NCBI GenBank assembly: GCA_963971285.1
Contig: OZ020262.1
Coordinates: forward strand, 1,986,082 to 2,050,081
DNA length: 64,000 bases
Direction: 5' to 3'
Origin: Astropecten irregularis
Lineage: Eukaryota; Echinodermata; Asteroidea; Paxillosida; Astropectinidae
The notes under the pieces were generated by a model. That model was not told the DNA's origin. It searched no databases and saw nothing but the letters and a program-made list of their open reading frames with translations. Made by a program: the position numbers and the translations under genes. Positions within the stretch are counted from its first letter, which is position 1. Each line of letters begins with the position of its first letter. Below are positions 35,701-42,887 of the stretch, piece after piece.

Positions 35701-38700
35701 CAAATTGCCCATTTTACACAAGGTCATTATAGCAAGATTTTAACATGGGTCGTTGACTAAAATCACATCTACATACATGTACAAATAATATGTTAAGAAA
35801 TCTCCTTGGACCCTTGTTTATTTTAGCAGAGATCAAGATGATTGAAGACCTCCTAACACTACCTACAAATAATCGCATTGATGTTAAAATTGCAATGATG
35901 CGTCATGTTAACGTTTGTGCAGAAAACCAAGAATTCTTGTACTCATACCATATGCGCAGAAAGCGTCACACAAGTTTGTGTGTGTTGAGATACATGGCAC
36001 AATTTTTGACAGTGTCCAACATGATTCTATTTACTGCTCTTGAGTGTCTTAAAATAGGGAGGTCGCTGAGATTTTGAATTTGTGAAGTACATGTAACCCC
36101 AACATGTTTGATATCACTGGAATGCTTGTAAAGTGAGAAAAACATGTAGAATGGTGCTTAAGTCATCTCAGTTCGACGACGAGCGAGATTAACTCGCAAT
36201 GAGTGCAATAGTTATTGGCTCATCAGACAATTACGTGAGTTGATAGTGTACGTAGGCGTACGCATTGGTACACTATCAACTCACGTAATTGTCTGATGAG
36301 CCAATAAGTAACCAAACTTACATGTATAATGTACATAAAACTTAGGTAATACCTGACTTCATTTTTTGGCTAAATTTCCTTGTTCTGTGTGTACAAGGAC
36401 AAGGACAAATTACAAGGGTAGGACCTGGGTACAACCTGGACATTGTTTGTAGTATGAACTGACCTGTATGTATTTACATCATTATGACTTTGACATTCAA
36501 TTTGTACACAATAGACGAGATGTACATGTACATGTATTTAATTAATAAATTGCAAAAAGATTTCAACTTGTACATGTACATGTCTCCAAATACACACAGT
36601 ACAGGGAAGTTTTATGTAAGTTTGGTTATTTATTGGTTCAACGGACAATTACATGAGTTGATAGTGTACGTGTACAATATACACGTACATGTATGTAAAT
36701 TAAAGATTGCTGAGATTGCAGTTTTTATGTTGTGTTATTTCCCTACATTCATACTGTAATTATAATCAATACAAGTTTATTCTTCATTGTAAGCACACAC
36801 ATGGGACCATGACAACAGGTGTTCCACGAAAGAAAGAACTCAACCAATATCACATGTACACTCGTACAGTACACACAGGTGTGCGTCCTTCATCTGTTCA
36901 TAATAAATGGGTACAATAAGTGGCATGAACAATGCGCTAATGTTTACATAATGTACTGTTTTTCATACATAATTTACACATTAATTGTCCTTTCCCAGTG
37001 TAAGTGTACGTACATGTACATGTATTGTACATATACATGGCCTATACATGTACCGTAAATTTATCAAATGACAATCAAAGCATTGAATGCATGTCAGTTT
37101 ATACAATGTACATGCACATGCACGTAGACTAGTGAACATGTACAGTACATGTACTGTATGTGGCTCTCATAACGAATTGTATGATAGATACATGAAGATG
37201 CATTATAAAACAAAATTTGTTTACATGCGCATTATTTCAGTCAAGATTTCAGACATTTTTAATCTGAAAGTGTACATAACTGTAGCACTCCTAATAGTGC
37301 TAATAGAAGTTTATTTATTTTTAGCCTTCAGGAAGTTTCAGGCAAATATAAAGGCGAAACATTTAATTTGCAAATATTCATAAATTGCAGATACATGTAA
37401 AATCGAACAGTGCTTGCACTAGAAGACTAGAAGACTAGAAGACTGTCAAATGCACCATCTACATCAATTTAAAAATATTTTATCTGGGCCCTAACAAACC
37501 AAATATGGTTACACCTATACATACATGTATGTGAATGCACATGTTGTCATATACACATGTACAGTACTTCTTAACAAAATCACATTTTATAGCATCATAC
37601 GTCCATTGACACTGCAGGCAATCCCAGCATACAGGGTAAAATGTGCACAAAGTCAAGGATTTTGAAAAGTCCTTGCCTCAGCAACATTGATCAGGAAGGG
37701 TGTACAAAGATCAGAGCAGAGAACTGTTTGCTTTGCTTTGTGGTCAATGGGGCCTTCCTATTGACAATATACCATTCATTACAAGACACACCCTATAGCT
37801 ACACAAGATGTCCTATTGAGTGTTTGAAACAAAAATTGCCCAAGAAATCTAAGCTTATCACATGCATGTAAATGTATGGTATTCTATAAACTATAACAAA
37901 TACAATTTTTATTCAATGTTCCGAATACGTACAGTACAAGTACATGTTCAGGGGTCGATTTCACCAAACCCTACGGTTGATCGTAACTCGAGTTAAGGAG
38001 AATTTAACCCATTGTATAGGGTTGCAATGCATCATAAGTCCTACGATTGATAGCAAGTTACGATGAGTTTGGTGAAATCGAACCCAATACACTATTTTGT
38101 GTACAACTGTACAGCTTTTTTAGTGTGTACTGTGTGAACGTGCCTAATGAGTACATGTACCAGTAAAATCTCAACATACAATATGTCACTTCACTAATTA
38201 ATGCAACTTTGTCACAACAAAAGCATTGTACTAGAGCAAGATTGAAACTAATGGTATGCTATTGTTGCTTTTCATTAATAGCGCTCCGCACTAATGACGT
38301 CACAAAATCCCCGTATGTCAGACAAACACTGTCTCACACACGTAGTGTACATGGACGCGCACGCGCACACACCACTGTATGGTTGCAATGTTTGTCTGAG
38401 ATCCGGTGCTATTTTTAGCGCAAGAGTGGAGCGCTATTTAATGGATTTTTTTGTTTGTAAGTCATGTGTTACAGTTTTCATGGCAGGGTTTTCACCCATA
38501 AGATCCCCTTGTGTATTGTGCTTACCTACAGTGTACATGTATGTATACTGTACACATAATTATGTGCATGATGTACATGTGCATATTGTATGAAAACTTT
38601 TACAATACTTCAATAAATATATCAAGTGTTTTCTGCACAGGACAGGCACACACAAATTATGTGGTACAGTATAAGTGTGCATGTGAAATTGTGAATACTT

Positions 38701-41700
38701 TTAAACAAACTTAGTGCATAACATGGCATTTCTCACTTTGGGAATTTCCCAGAAGATGCAATCATGGGTTAGGGCATAATGTGCACTATAGATGTACATG
38801 TACATGTACATGTACAGTATGTGTATCAGGAGCAGATCCAGGATTAAAAAAAAAAGGGGGGGCGTGGAATTAAAATGCGCCAATTCAATAGCGACGGAAA
38901 TCACGGGATGCATTTCGGGATGATAAAAGCTAGCTAATTTTGTCTCCCCCTCTTTGTTCTTCTCTTCAGGCATGCAACTCCGATTTAACAAAAAACGAGG
39001 AAATTCCAATCTTGACAAGATTTTGTGCATTTTTTTTCTATTTTCAATGGCATAAAATTTAAGTGAAAAAAAGATGAAATCAGCTGATCCAAGGAAAAGT
39101 TGCATGCCTGTCTCTTTTTGCATCTTTCTCCCTCCCTATATATGTTTTCCTTCTCCTTTATATTTTCTTTTCTTTTTCTTTTCTTCTTATTTTCATGGAA
39201 GAGAAGGGCAGGGCATGCACTCCCACACCCTCCTGGATCTGCCCCTGTGTATTATCATACAATATACATCATGTACAGTACATGTACAGAATGCCTATTT
39301 TTAAAGAACACATCACTTTTTGGATGAGTGTGTTTGAAAATAATAATTATCATAATAAAATACATGTAGTGCTGGGCAAAATCGGGTAATTTCATATCTG
39401 GTTAACAGTGCAACACGTGCAACGTGTGTGATTTATGGTATATACGTCTTCTCCAATGTGATCGTCGCTTTCGGAATGCTTTTTATGATGTTATTCTTTA
39501 GATCAAGTACACAATGTTTCTGTTAGACCCAGTATGTGAAAAGTGTGTTTCTACTTGGCAAAATGGACAAAATAATTGACTGAAATTCTACAGTTTACAC
39601 TTTTTGGATTGTTGAGCCTGGGCCAAAGGTTCGTCCTTTTTTTCCCCTTTCAGTTTCAGTTAATGGTTAGTGAAAAATTTGTAACCGGATAATTAAATCT
39701 GGGTCATTTAACCTTTATTAACCGGATAAAAATCACAGCACTTCTTCGTCAGACGCAATGAAGTGGCATTATCAGTAGTGCTGTGCATTATCGGAGCTTT
39801 TGAAAACCAGACACCACTTTGAAAAAATGATCAATTGCCCGAGCTCCAATTTTTAAAAATGAATGACAGGGATTGACGGCGCTATTGCGCACGTGTCGAT
39901 AATGTGCACGATCAATGGATGCATAGCGCAGTGGGAAACGTGTGTAAAAAATGCTACAACGATCGTTGCGGCGACGTATTAAAGCATGTGTCAGAGTTCC
40001 TTGTTTAGATCTACGTGCATGTTCAGGAATCTTGCGATCATTTGGTGCCGGAAACCTTACAGAATATTCAGTCAGAGTCGTTCATGACTTGCTCAGTGTG
40101 ACATGTCACATTTTTAGCACAAAATCTGCACCGAAGCCGGCCGTGACCCACGGTACCGAGCGCAACGTTGTACGTAGTACGACATAATAGGCTTGCACTT
40201 CCTGCTCGTTTGCAAATTCGCGACTGTGTACTTCGCTGGTGCACGTTTGTATACTTTGAATGGTATGGCGCGGATACCAGTCGGGGAATTTTCTGGATGC
40301 ATTCAGTTTTAAAATGCAATTTCCTTACGCGCTTCTTGCAAACTTGAAAACAGCTCGTCTGATCGCGTGAGGCCATTTTATCTGGTCCGGCTAATCTAGT
40401 GCCCAGACCCAACAGATCAAGAGTGTTCAAAATGTCAGAGTAGAAACCAGACAATTCTCGTCTGTTGCCGTCCATGCGGCCGTGAAATGTTACATCTTTG
40501 TTATCGTTTTACCCCACAATTTCCCTAAAAAATCAAAGCCCTGCCCTCTTTCCACAAAATTAACCTTGCTAATAATGTAGAAGAGGACACAACAAACATA
40601 TATTTGGGTCTGTCCACACTAATGGTACCTTTAGTGTACAAAAGATAACTTTTAGGGTAGGGTGTAATGTGGAAGGTGGATTTAAGATCAGGTTTTTTGC
40701 TCATTTTTGTTTCCTGAACATTCCTGTATTCATTCGTGGTTGTACTGGGAAGAAATAGGCTGATTCACTGGATTTATGTAAATTACAAGGTCATCTTTAA
40801 GATGAAATGAACAATTATGTTCATAACATGGACAGACATTCTTGTGTTATATAAGTATTTTTCTTGTTATAATTAATGCAGACTTGTTCCATATTACTTG
40901 TTCAATGTTAACTTGTCATCACTCAAAATTAAAGCAACCTATTTCATATTTAAGAAATTAGGGTGCGTCTTGAACAATGTTTGTAACATGGACAGACATT
41001 TTGCGACAAATGTCTGTCCATGTTATGAACATTAAATCTTGAAGATGTAGACCCTCCAGTTGCTAAAATACCAATGGTTATAATACTATGATTGGCCAGT
41101 GGCAATCCCTCAATGGATAGCTCTGCTGTAGAAACAAAACTTGGGATAATTAATTCATTTCATGACCAATTCCCAACACTTTACGATGAAATGTCTGTCC
41201 ATGTTACAAACATAACATCTTGAAGATGATCCCCTGTAATATCTTCAATACTAAGGAATTTATCAAACTTTTTGGCTGGCCAAGTTCTTACTAGTATATG
41301 GGATGTAGTGAAAGAGAAAACATGGCAAATTACTTGATGTATCAACTTATGTCCTTCGTTCCTTCTAAATGTCACACTAAATGTGTCCCCATTAATGTGG
41401 AAAGACCCACTTAGCCTTAGGTAAGTAACTTTCCAAAAAGTAGTTTTCCTTTCCTTTATAGTTTTGGGACCCGTCTTATATCACAATCCCCAAAATTTAA
41501 TCTATCAATTGTTGTTTTCAAAACCCATACTCCCCCCATAGCATTACGGCACCCCGAAAAGTAAGACTAAGAGTGCTAGAACCAGGCCTTGAATTTGGTT
41601 CTGAAAAGGGCAAGGCCACTATTCCATTGCAAGGGGCACTTCCATTGGAAAATCATAATGTCTATGGTAATATTTGAAGAGGACACGAAGGCCAAGAACC

Positions 41701-42887
41701 AGGGCAATGAAGGCCATGGCCTCCGGCTTCCGTTAAATTCACGACTTGTAGAACTTGAAGGCTCTCTTGCCACTCATTTACACACAAGTTACTTGGACCC
41801 TACTATCGCCAGATCATGTCCAAATGTTAAAAAAAAAGGAGATTTTTGGGGTCCAAGTTACTCGGACTACACGGAGTAGCCTTCTAAATCTAGAAGTAGC
41901 CTAGTCCTAGATAAAGCCATGTTCATCTGTTCATGTTGATGATCTGCAGTCGCACATAACGTACGGTTAATAAATGGCGATTGTGGGTTAACGGGATCCC
42001 AAAACACATTGATTTTTTTGGCTCTGAACTAACTTCTACTCCTCAAAAATGATACTTTTGACTTTCAGCAAATGTTCCTGGGTCCTTAAAAGCCTACATT
42101 GAAGAAATTTGTTAAACATTTCAGGGTTAAAATTCAATTTTCTTACGCGCTTCTTGTAAACTTTAAAACAGACCGTCTGATCGCGTGAGGCCATTTTGTC
42201 TGGTCTGGTTAGTCTAGTGCCCAGACCCAACAGACCAAGAGTCCTAAAAATGTCAGAGTGGAAACCAGACTATTCTCGTCTGCGGCCGTCCATGCGGCAG
42301 TGAAATGTTACAATCTTGGTTACCTTTTTTACCCCATAATTTCCCTCAAAAATCAAAGCCCTGCCCTCTTTCCAAAAATTTAAGCTTGGTAATATAGAGG
42401 AGGAGACCAACAAAGTATATGTAGGTAGGCCTAAGTTACTTTTCAAATAGTAGTTTCCTTTCCTCTATAGTTTTAGGACCCGTTAACCCACAATCCCCTA
42501 ATAAATACTATAGCCTAGGCTACGTACATTATTATATGTACATAACTACCTACTAACGTTACATGATGATGTATTGATGTACATGTAACGTAGGCATAGG
42601 CCTACATGTACATCGTGTTAGTCCCATGTAATGTATGCACATGTCATGACCGCGCATGATGATCATGATCATGATGACCAACATCGTCTGTCAGTCGTGA
42701 ACATTCCACACCTTATTTCACATTCTTACGATCAACTTTCACGTAAAATAACAGTATCATACAACTAAATTGTCATCTTCTTCCACTGATGCCCTTTTTA
42801 AAACAGAAATGATCCTTCAGAAGTGATTAAAATTACCTTGTAGTATGCACCATTCGCATCAAGTACTTCTACTGACAACTCCTCCAT
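11274..42887 (-). CDS. FMR1: Fragile X messenger ribonucleoprotein homologue (FMR1/FXR family), 14 coding exons
   Basis: RNA-binding translational regulator found in cytoplasmic mRNP granules. The joined exons give 723 residues. Order: Tudor/Agenet region (about 1-120), KH0 region (about 124-200), KH1 (about 225-275, GAHG loop 240-243), KH2 (about 290-360, GKNG loop 302-305), a [19 protein letters not shown] helix (364-382), RG-rich boxes (about 412-436 and 480-520), an acidic Ser/Thr-rich stretch (522-567), a basic [13 protein letters not shown] block and the C-terminal KLVNGTA. Residues hit by human missense variants are kept: R143 (R138), G271 (G266) and I308 (I304). The start has a favourable context (AAAATGG). 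It is probably the single pre-duplication orthologue of FMR1, FXR1 and FXR2. The length exceeds human FMR1 (632) mainly in the RG-rich and C-terminal exons. No CGG repeat is seen upstream. Confidence 0.95.
11815..12140 (-). mobile_element. TTAA-flanked MITE, copy 3, in intron 13
   Basis: Flanked by TTAA at 11811-11814 and 12141-12144. The ends are AGGTAGTATCATACTTTGGT and its inverted counterpart AAGTATGATATTACCT. Inverted relative to copy 4, and it occupies most of the 443-nt intron. Confidence 0.8.
12187..12327 (-). CDS. FMR1: FMR1 exon 13 (acidic region)
   Basis: 141 nt. Encodes [20 protein letters not shown] then [20 protein letters not shown] and TTNTEKE. This is a low-complexity acidic stretch with many Ser/Thr sites. 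The acceptor is CATTATCAG|ATG and the donor GAAG|GTACTG. Only 46 bp of intron separate it from a TTAA MITE. Confidence 0.88.
12880..14340 (-). pseudogene. Decayed DIRS/Ngaro-like retrotransposon (RNase H plus tyrosine recombinase), in intron 12
   Basis: Reading the minus strand through several frameshifts gives, in order: [12 protein letters not shown] and [15 protein letters not shown] (RNase H), [36 protein letters not shown], then [20 protein letters not shown], an LHLCAWML-like string, [25 protein letters not shown], and [19 protein letters not shown] with [20 protein letters not shown]. This order, RT/RNase H followed by a tyrosine recombinase on one strand, is diagnostic of DIRS-type elements. 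No H-x-x-R/Tyr active-site end or terminal repeats are seen. Stops and frame changes show it is dead. It is co-oriented with the host gene. Confidence 0.8.
14467..14602. mobile_element. Short palindromic MITE, GATTTCAC family
   Basis: Inverted ends GGGCCGATTTCACGAAG and CTTTGTGAAATCCAGCC, about 136 bp, no coding sequence. Related ends bound 37951-38085 and probably 19463-19610. Confidence 0.6.
14749..15629. mobile_element. hAT-type non-autonomous element with 8-bp TSD, in intron 12
   Basis: The direct repeat CCAAAGGT occurs at 14741-14748 and 15630-15637, exactly abutting the ends CAGGGGCGTAGCTA and TAGCTACGCCGCTG. An 8-bp TSD and CAG...CTG ends are the hAT signature. The interior carries C-run-rich flanks and fragments shared with 38862-38955 and 41976-42498. 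A 202-residue minus-strand open frame (15287-15895) runs out of the element into flanking DNA and is not a gene. Confidence 0.88.
16114..16356 (-). CDS. FMR1: FMR1 exon 12 (DW motif and second RG-rich box)
   Basis: 243 nt. Starts [20 protein letters not shown], then [20 protein letters not shown], which aligns with the SDWSLAPTEEERESFLRR region of vertebrate FMRP where the nuclear export signal lies. It ends with repeated SSRGG/SRGG and [16 protein letters not shown]. The acceptor is TTCTTTTAG|GTT and the donor TATG|GTAAGT. Confidence 0.92.
16757..16868 (+). mobile_element. TTAA-flanked MITE, copy 7 (3' part)
   Basis: Starts at ACGGTATGTTTCTACC and ends TGTACCTTTAA. Only the distal third of the family remains, in intron 11. 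Confidence 0.65.
16992..17220 (-). CDS. FMR1: FMR1 exon 11 (first RG-rich box)
   Basis: 229 nt. Begins [20 protein letters not shown], aligned with [20 protein letters not shown] of vertebrates. A Gly/Pro/Tyr linker follows, then [20 protein letters not shown], an RNA-binding type arginine-glycine box. The acceptor is CTTGTACAG|GAT and the donor TTCAG|GTAAGA. Confidence 0.93.
17318..18280. mobile_element. hAT-type element with 8-bp TSD, in intron 10
   Basis: The direct repeat GAACAAAT at 17310-17317 and 18281-18288 abuts the inverted ends TAGGGCTGTGCATTC and GAATGCACAGCCCTA. Subterminal ACCCGGGTACTCG and CGGGTACCCAGGTACCCG blocks are inverted. 963 bp, no transposase frame. A diverged relative lies at 27580-28363. 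Confidence 0.9.
18810..19006 (-). CDS. FMR1: FMR1 exon 10 (KH2)
   Basis: 197 nt. Encodes [20 protein letters not shown] then [18 protein letters not shown] and [20 protein letters not shown] ending EYHLAHLK. I308 matches human I304, the site of the I304N loss-of-function variant. The variable loop that vertebrates build from two extra alternative exons is reduced here to about a dozen residues. The acceptor is CCCTGCAG|GTA and the donor AAG|GTAAAG. Confidence 0.97.
19463..19610. mobile_element. Possible GATTTCAC-family MITE
   Basis: Approximate inverted ends CAATTTCACAAAAGGCTT and AAGCTTTGTAAAATTGAG, diverged from 14467-14602. No TSD is clear. Confidence 0.4.
19769..19844 (-). CDS. FMR1: FMR1 exon 9 (KH1-KH2 linker)
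   Basis: 76 nt against 79 in vertebrates. Encodes [20 protein letters not shown] then PRNLI and the first base of Gly298. The acceptor is TTTGACAG|CTG and the donor ATAG|GTTTGT. The vertebrate match is [20 protein letters not shown] followed by VPRNLVG. Confidence 0.92.
19925..20273 (+). mobile_element. TTAA-flanked MITE, copy 4 (most complete)
   Basis: 349 bp between TTAA at 19921-19924 and 20274-20277. The ends are AGGTAATATCATGCTTTGGT and ACCAAAGTATGATAGTGCCT (inverted). Landmarks are CCCATACGGTGCCCAC and ACGGTATGTTTCTACCATCA. It sits 77 bp from the 5' border of exon 9, in intron 8. Confidence 0.85.
20545..22815. repeat. Compound minisatellite (56-bp and 69-bp units) in intron 8
   Basis: Shared core CAAGGACTCGGGCTCGGACT ... 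GGACTCGACTACAGCACTGT. The central part (20837-21830) uses a 56-bp unit containing TTAGACTCGGGAGATAAGG. The flanks use a 69-bp unit with an extra CAAACTCAGGTGG. The 69-bp blocks give open frames on both strands ([16 protein letters not shown] reverse, [15 protein letters not shown] forward), while 56-bp units break frame. This argues for a non-coding minisatellite. About 38 units. Confidence 0.93.
23811..23960 (+). mobile_element. tRNA-derived repeat, partial copy (tail then head, no tRNA domain)
   Basis: TCAGTTTCCCTTGTGGTTAT (tail) is followed by ATTAAAAAGC and then the head CTCTTTGAGTTATTCTACAT...GGTTGCAGCATTGCTG. It stops before the tRNA-like domain. It shows the tail-to-head junction also seen at 53459-53520. 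Confidence 0.65.
24325..24612 (-). CDS. FMR1: FMR1 exon 8 (end of KH0 and KH1)
   Basis: 288 nt, equal to vertebrate exons 7 plus 8 (117 + 171), so one intron is absent here. Contains [14 protein letters not shown], then the KH1 core [20 protein letters not shown] with its GAHG loop, and [15 protein letters not shown]. The glycine of FGE is the counterpart of human G266. The acceptor is TTACACAG|GGC and the donor GAG|GTCAGA. Confidence 0.96.
24791..25098 (+). mobile_element. TTAA-flanked MITE, copy 5, in intron 7
   Basis: Between TTAA at 24787-24790 and 25099-25102. The ends are AGGTAATATCATATTTTGG and GAGGTATGATACTACCT. Lost about 40 bp near its right end. Confidence 0.8.
25200..25548 (+). 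mobile_element. TTAA-flanked MITE, copy 6, in intron 7
   Basis: Left TTAA 25196-25199; the right site has mutated to ATAA. Left end GGTAGTGTCATACTTTGG. The right end has diverged (ACCAATCCTGTACTGTACC), as in copy 2, suggesting a sub-family. Only 93 bp separate it from copy 5. Confidence 0.75.
25637..25730 (-). CDS. FMR1: FMR1 exon 7
   Basis: 94 nt, exactly the length of vertebrate exon 6. Encodes [20 protein letters not shown] then [11 protein letters not shown], within the KH0 region. The acceptor is TATTCAG|TGCC and the donor TTT|GTAAGT. Confidence 0.93.
25939..26121. mobile_element. Inverted-repeat element around GCCATTTTGGACGGCA, with alternating purine-pyrimidine core
   Basis: Perfect 16-bp inverted arms at 25939-25954 and 26106-26121 in intron 6, with CACGTGA-type sequence outside each arm. 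Between them, 26067-26108 is a 42-bp strictly alternating purine-pyrimidine run (TACGCG/GCACGC type). No TSD was established. Confidence 0.55.
26287..26352 (-). CDS. FMR1: FMR1 exon 6
   Basis: 66 nt. In frame it reads [20 protein letters not shown] then E, aligned with [20 protein letters not shown] of vertebrates; R143 matches human R138. The acceptor is GTTGCAG|GCC and the donor GAGAGTA|GTAAGT. A competing GT lies three bases upstream in the same donor. Confidence 0.92.
27580..28363. mobile_element. Diverged hAT-type element, relative of 17318-18280, in intron 5
   Basis: Ends TAGGGTTGTGCATTCA and TTTGCACAGCCCTA. The flanks GTACAAAT and CCACAAAA are a decayed 8-bp TSD at best. Internal block ATTTTGCAGGTCAGTGACGT matches 17318-18280 in inverse. 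It includes the segment GGAAGTGAGTCTAGCTAGCC, also at 58893-58912. Confidence 0.7.
28444..28526 (-). CDS. FMR1: FMR1 exon 5
   Basis: 83 nt. Encodes [20 protein letters not shown] then RLRRPNT and two bases of the next codon. It matches the first half of vertebrate exon 5 ([17 protein letters not shown]). The acceptor is CATGTCAG|TTT and the donor ACACA|GTAAGT. In vertebrates this and the next exon are a single 150-nt exon. Confidence 0.93.
28827..29211. mobile_element. TIR element with TACCGTAATTTTCGGAAT ends, in intron 4
   Basis: Inverted ends TACCGTAATTTTCGGAAT and ATTCCGAAAATTACGGTA, with GCGGCT-rich subterminal blocks repeated in inverse. 385 bp. An internal minus-strand 83-residue open frame has no recognisable domain. 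Confidence 0.75.
29372..29443 (-). CDS. FMR1: FMR1 exon 4
   Basis: 72 nt, phase 0 at both ends, the same length as vertebrate exon 4. Encodes [20 protein letters not shown] then IKGE, the Tudor 2 core with the conserved CGWW aromatic pair. The acceptor is GGATAG|GTA and the donor GAG|GTATGT. Confidence 0.95.
29937..30048. repeat. Perfect hairpin, 34-bp arms
   Basis: Arms 29937-29970 and 30015-30048 are exact reverse complements (beginning AGACTTTTGAGAACCGGTCT), with a 44-bp spacer rich in CGCACGCG. Lies in intron 3. Probably a foldback MITE. Confidence 0.85.
30346..31199. repeat. CRE-palindrome repeat element with hairpin ends, in intron 3
   Basis: About four imperfect units of roughly 142 bp, each with paired TGATGACGTCATGATGACGT motifs (near 30400, 30546, 30688 and 30830) followed by CAAAGCTTTT and CGTTCTCGAGATATGCTG. 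The left end has a GTGTTCGT/ACGAACAC hairpin. The right end has an AAT microsatellite (31127-31149), then a hairpin with arms CTGTTCCGACAT (31171-31182) and ATGTCGGAACAG (31188-31199). AGCTGTTCCGAC is present inverted at both ends. Confidence 0.6.
31419..31527 (-). CDS. FMR1: FMR1 exon 3
   Basis: 109 nt. After the split Asn codon it encodes [20 protein letters not shown] and then a hydrophilic stretch ending AGEEVE. It aligns with vertebrate exon 3 (WQPDRQIPFHDVRFPPP...SDEVE) but is 15 nt longer. The acceptor is TTTAG|TTGG and the donor GTTGAG|GTACTG. Links Tudor 1 and Tudor 2. Confidence 0.92.
31999..32051 (-). CDS. FMR1: FMR1 exon 2
   Basis: 53 nt, the same length and phase as vertebrate exon 2. 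It encodes [17 protein letters not shown] plus a split codon. The acceptor is TATGCAG|GCA and the donor AACAA|GTACGT. This is Tudor domain 1. Confidence 0.95.
32400..32482 (-). repeat. tRNA-like relic (second, leucine/serine-like type)
   Basis: On the minus strand TGGCCTAGTGGTC resembles an A box and GGGTTTGAGTCC a B box, with an extended middle that could be a long variable arm. The acceptor ends do not pair well. Most likely a tRNA pseudogene or the head of a different SINE, inside intron 1. Confidence 0.4.
32623..34530. mobile_element. 1.9-kb long-TIR DNA transposon with 9-bp TSD, non-autonomous
   Basis: GATTCGAAC at 32614-32622 and 34531-34539 abuts termini TAGTCTAGATTGCTAGAC and its inverse. 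The TIRs are about 136 bp (32623-32758 and 34395-34530) with only a few mismatches. Each TIR contains its own inner inverted pair TAGACGTAGTTATCG / CGATAACTACGTCTA. A 9-bp TSD with long TIRs is the Mutator-like (MULE) signature; that assignment is inference since no transposase is found. The interior holds a 19-bp minisatellite and GC-rich filler. Confidence 0.85.
33430..34042 (+). repeat. 19-bp minisatellite with a duplicated flank, inside the long-TIR transposon
   Basis: About 18 copies of CAACTCGCAAACATTGCGT (19 bp) at 33430-33770, later units drifting to CAACTCAAAAACATT. The array end plus about 90 bp of following sequence (TTTTGTGAATAATTCTGAAA ... ATTGCCGGGGAAGAATTTCA) is duplicated, at 33766-33852 and 33952-34041. 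Open frames through it are repeat by-products. Confidence 0.88.
34830..36211. other. Intron 1 sequence, nothing recognised
   Basis: No exon, RNA gene or complete mobile element is seen. TACATGTA-type palindromes increase from about 35160. Confidence 0.5.
36212..36307. repeat. Perfect hairpin, 40-bp arms
   Basis: Arms 36212-36251 and 36268-36307 are exact reverse complements (starting TTATTGGCTCATCAGACAAT), with a 16-bp spacer. A diverged half copy (TTTATTGGTTCAACGGACAA...TTGATAGTGTACGTG) occurs at about 36625-36672, so it is a repeat family rather than a unique structure. Confidence 0.9.
36480..37570. repeat. Region dense in ACATGTAC palindromes
   Basis: Repeated TACATGTACATGT-type self-complementary runs (for example near 36521, 36563, 37010 and 37137) in intron 1. 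Similar runs occur at 32918-32950 and 38792-38817. No gene is supported. Confidence 0.6.
37951..38085. mobile_element. Short palindromic MITE, GATTTCAC family
   Basis: Ends GGGTCGATTTCACCAAAC and GTTTGGTGAAATCGAACCC, about 135 bp, in intron 1. No clear TSD. Confidence 0.65.
38279..38436. mobile_element. AGCGCTC MITE, copy 2
   Basis: Inverted copy of 1265-1422 with ends TAGCGCTCCGCACT and GTGGAGCGCTA. Same length (158 bp). Confidence 0.72.
38827..39247. mobile_element. hAT-like MITE with CAG...CTG ends
   Basis: Ends CAGGAGCAGATCCAGGA and TCCTGGATCTGCCCCTG. The flanks ATGTGTAT and TGTATTAT overlap as GTGTAT, so the TSD is ambiguous. Shares CCAATTCAATAGCGACGG and AAAGCTAGCTAATTTTGTCT with 14749-15629. 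Confidence 0.65.
39369..40310. mobile_element. Fragments related to the GTGCTG/AGGGCTGTGC hAT group
   Basis: GTGCTGGGCAAAATCGGGTA at 39369 and inverted ATCACAGCAC ending at 39741 bound one candidate. A second GTGCTGTGCATTATCGG starts at 39779. Blocks at 40100-40310 match 17505-17720 and 23405-23500 in inverse. No TSDs were found. Confidence 0.35.
40616..41408. mobile_element. TIR element inserted in a GGGGATTGT-family element
   Basis: Ends GGGTCTGTCCACACTAATGG and CATTAATGTGGAAAGACCC. The flanking sequence on both sides (CTGCCCTCTTTCCACAAAAT on the left; GTAAGTAACTTTCC with ACAATCCCC to about 41490 on the right) is the same family as 41976-42498, so the element split an older one. The interior repeats ATGGACAGACATT in both orientations. 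Confidence 0.55.
41976..42498. mobile_element. GGGGATTGT-family TIR element with 8-bp TSD, in intron 1
   Basis: TAATAAAT at 41968-41975 and 42499-42506 abuts the ends GGCGATTGTGGGTTAACGGG and CCCGTTAACCCACAATCCCC. 523 bp. Internal blocks TTTCAGCAAATGTTCCTG and AATCAAAGCCCTGCCCTCTT recur at 14950-15110, 40320-40560, 55726-56237 and 56340-56560. An 8-bp TSD is compatible with hAT; no transposase is present. Confidence 0.82.
42837..42887 (-). CDS. FMR1: FMR1 exon 1 (coding part)
   Basis: 51 nt, encoding [17 protein letters not shown], which aligns with the vertebrate first exon (MEELVVEVRGSNGAFYK) over the same 17 residues. The donor is AAG|GTAATT. This is the first strand of the N-terminal Tudor domain. 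The 5' UTR limit is not visible. Intron 1 follows and is 10.8 kb. Confidence 0.95.
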
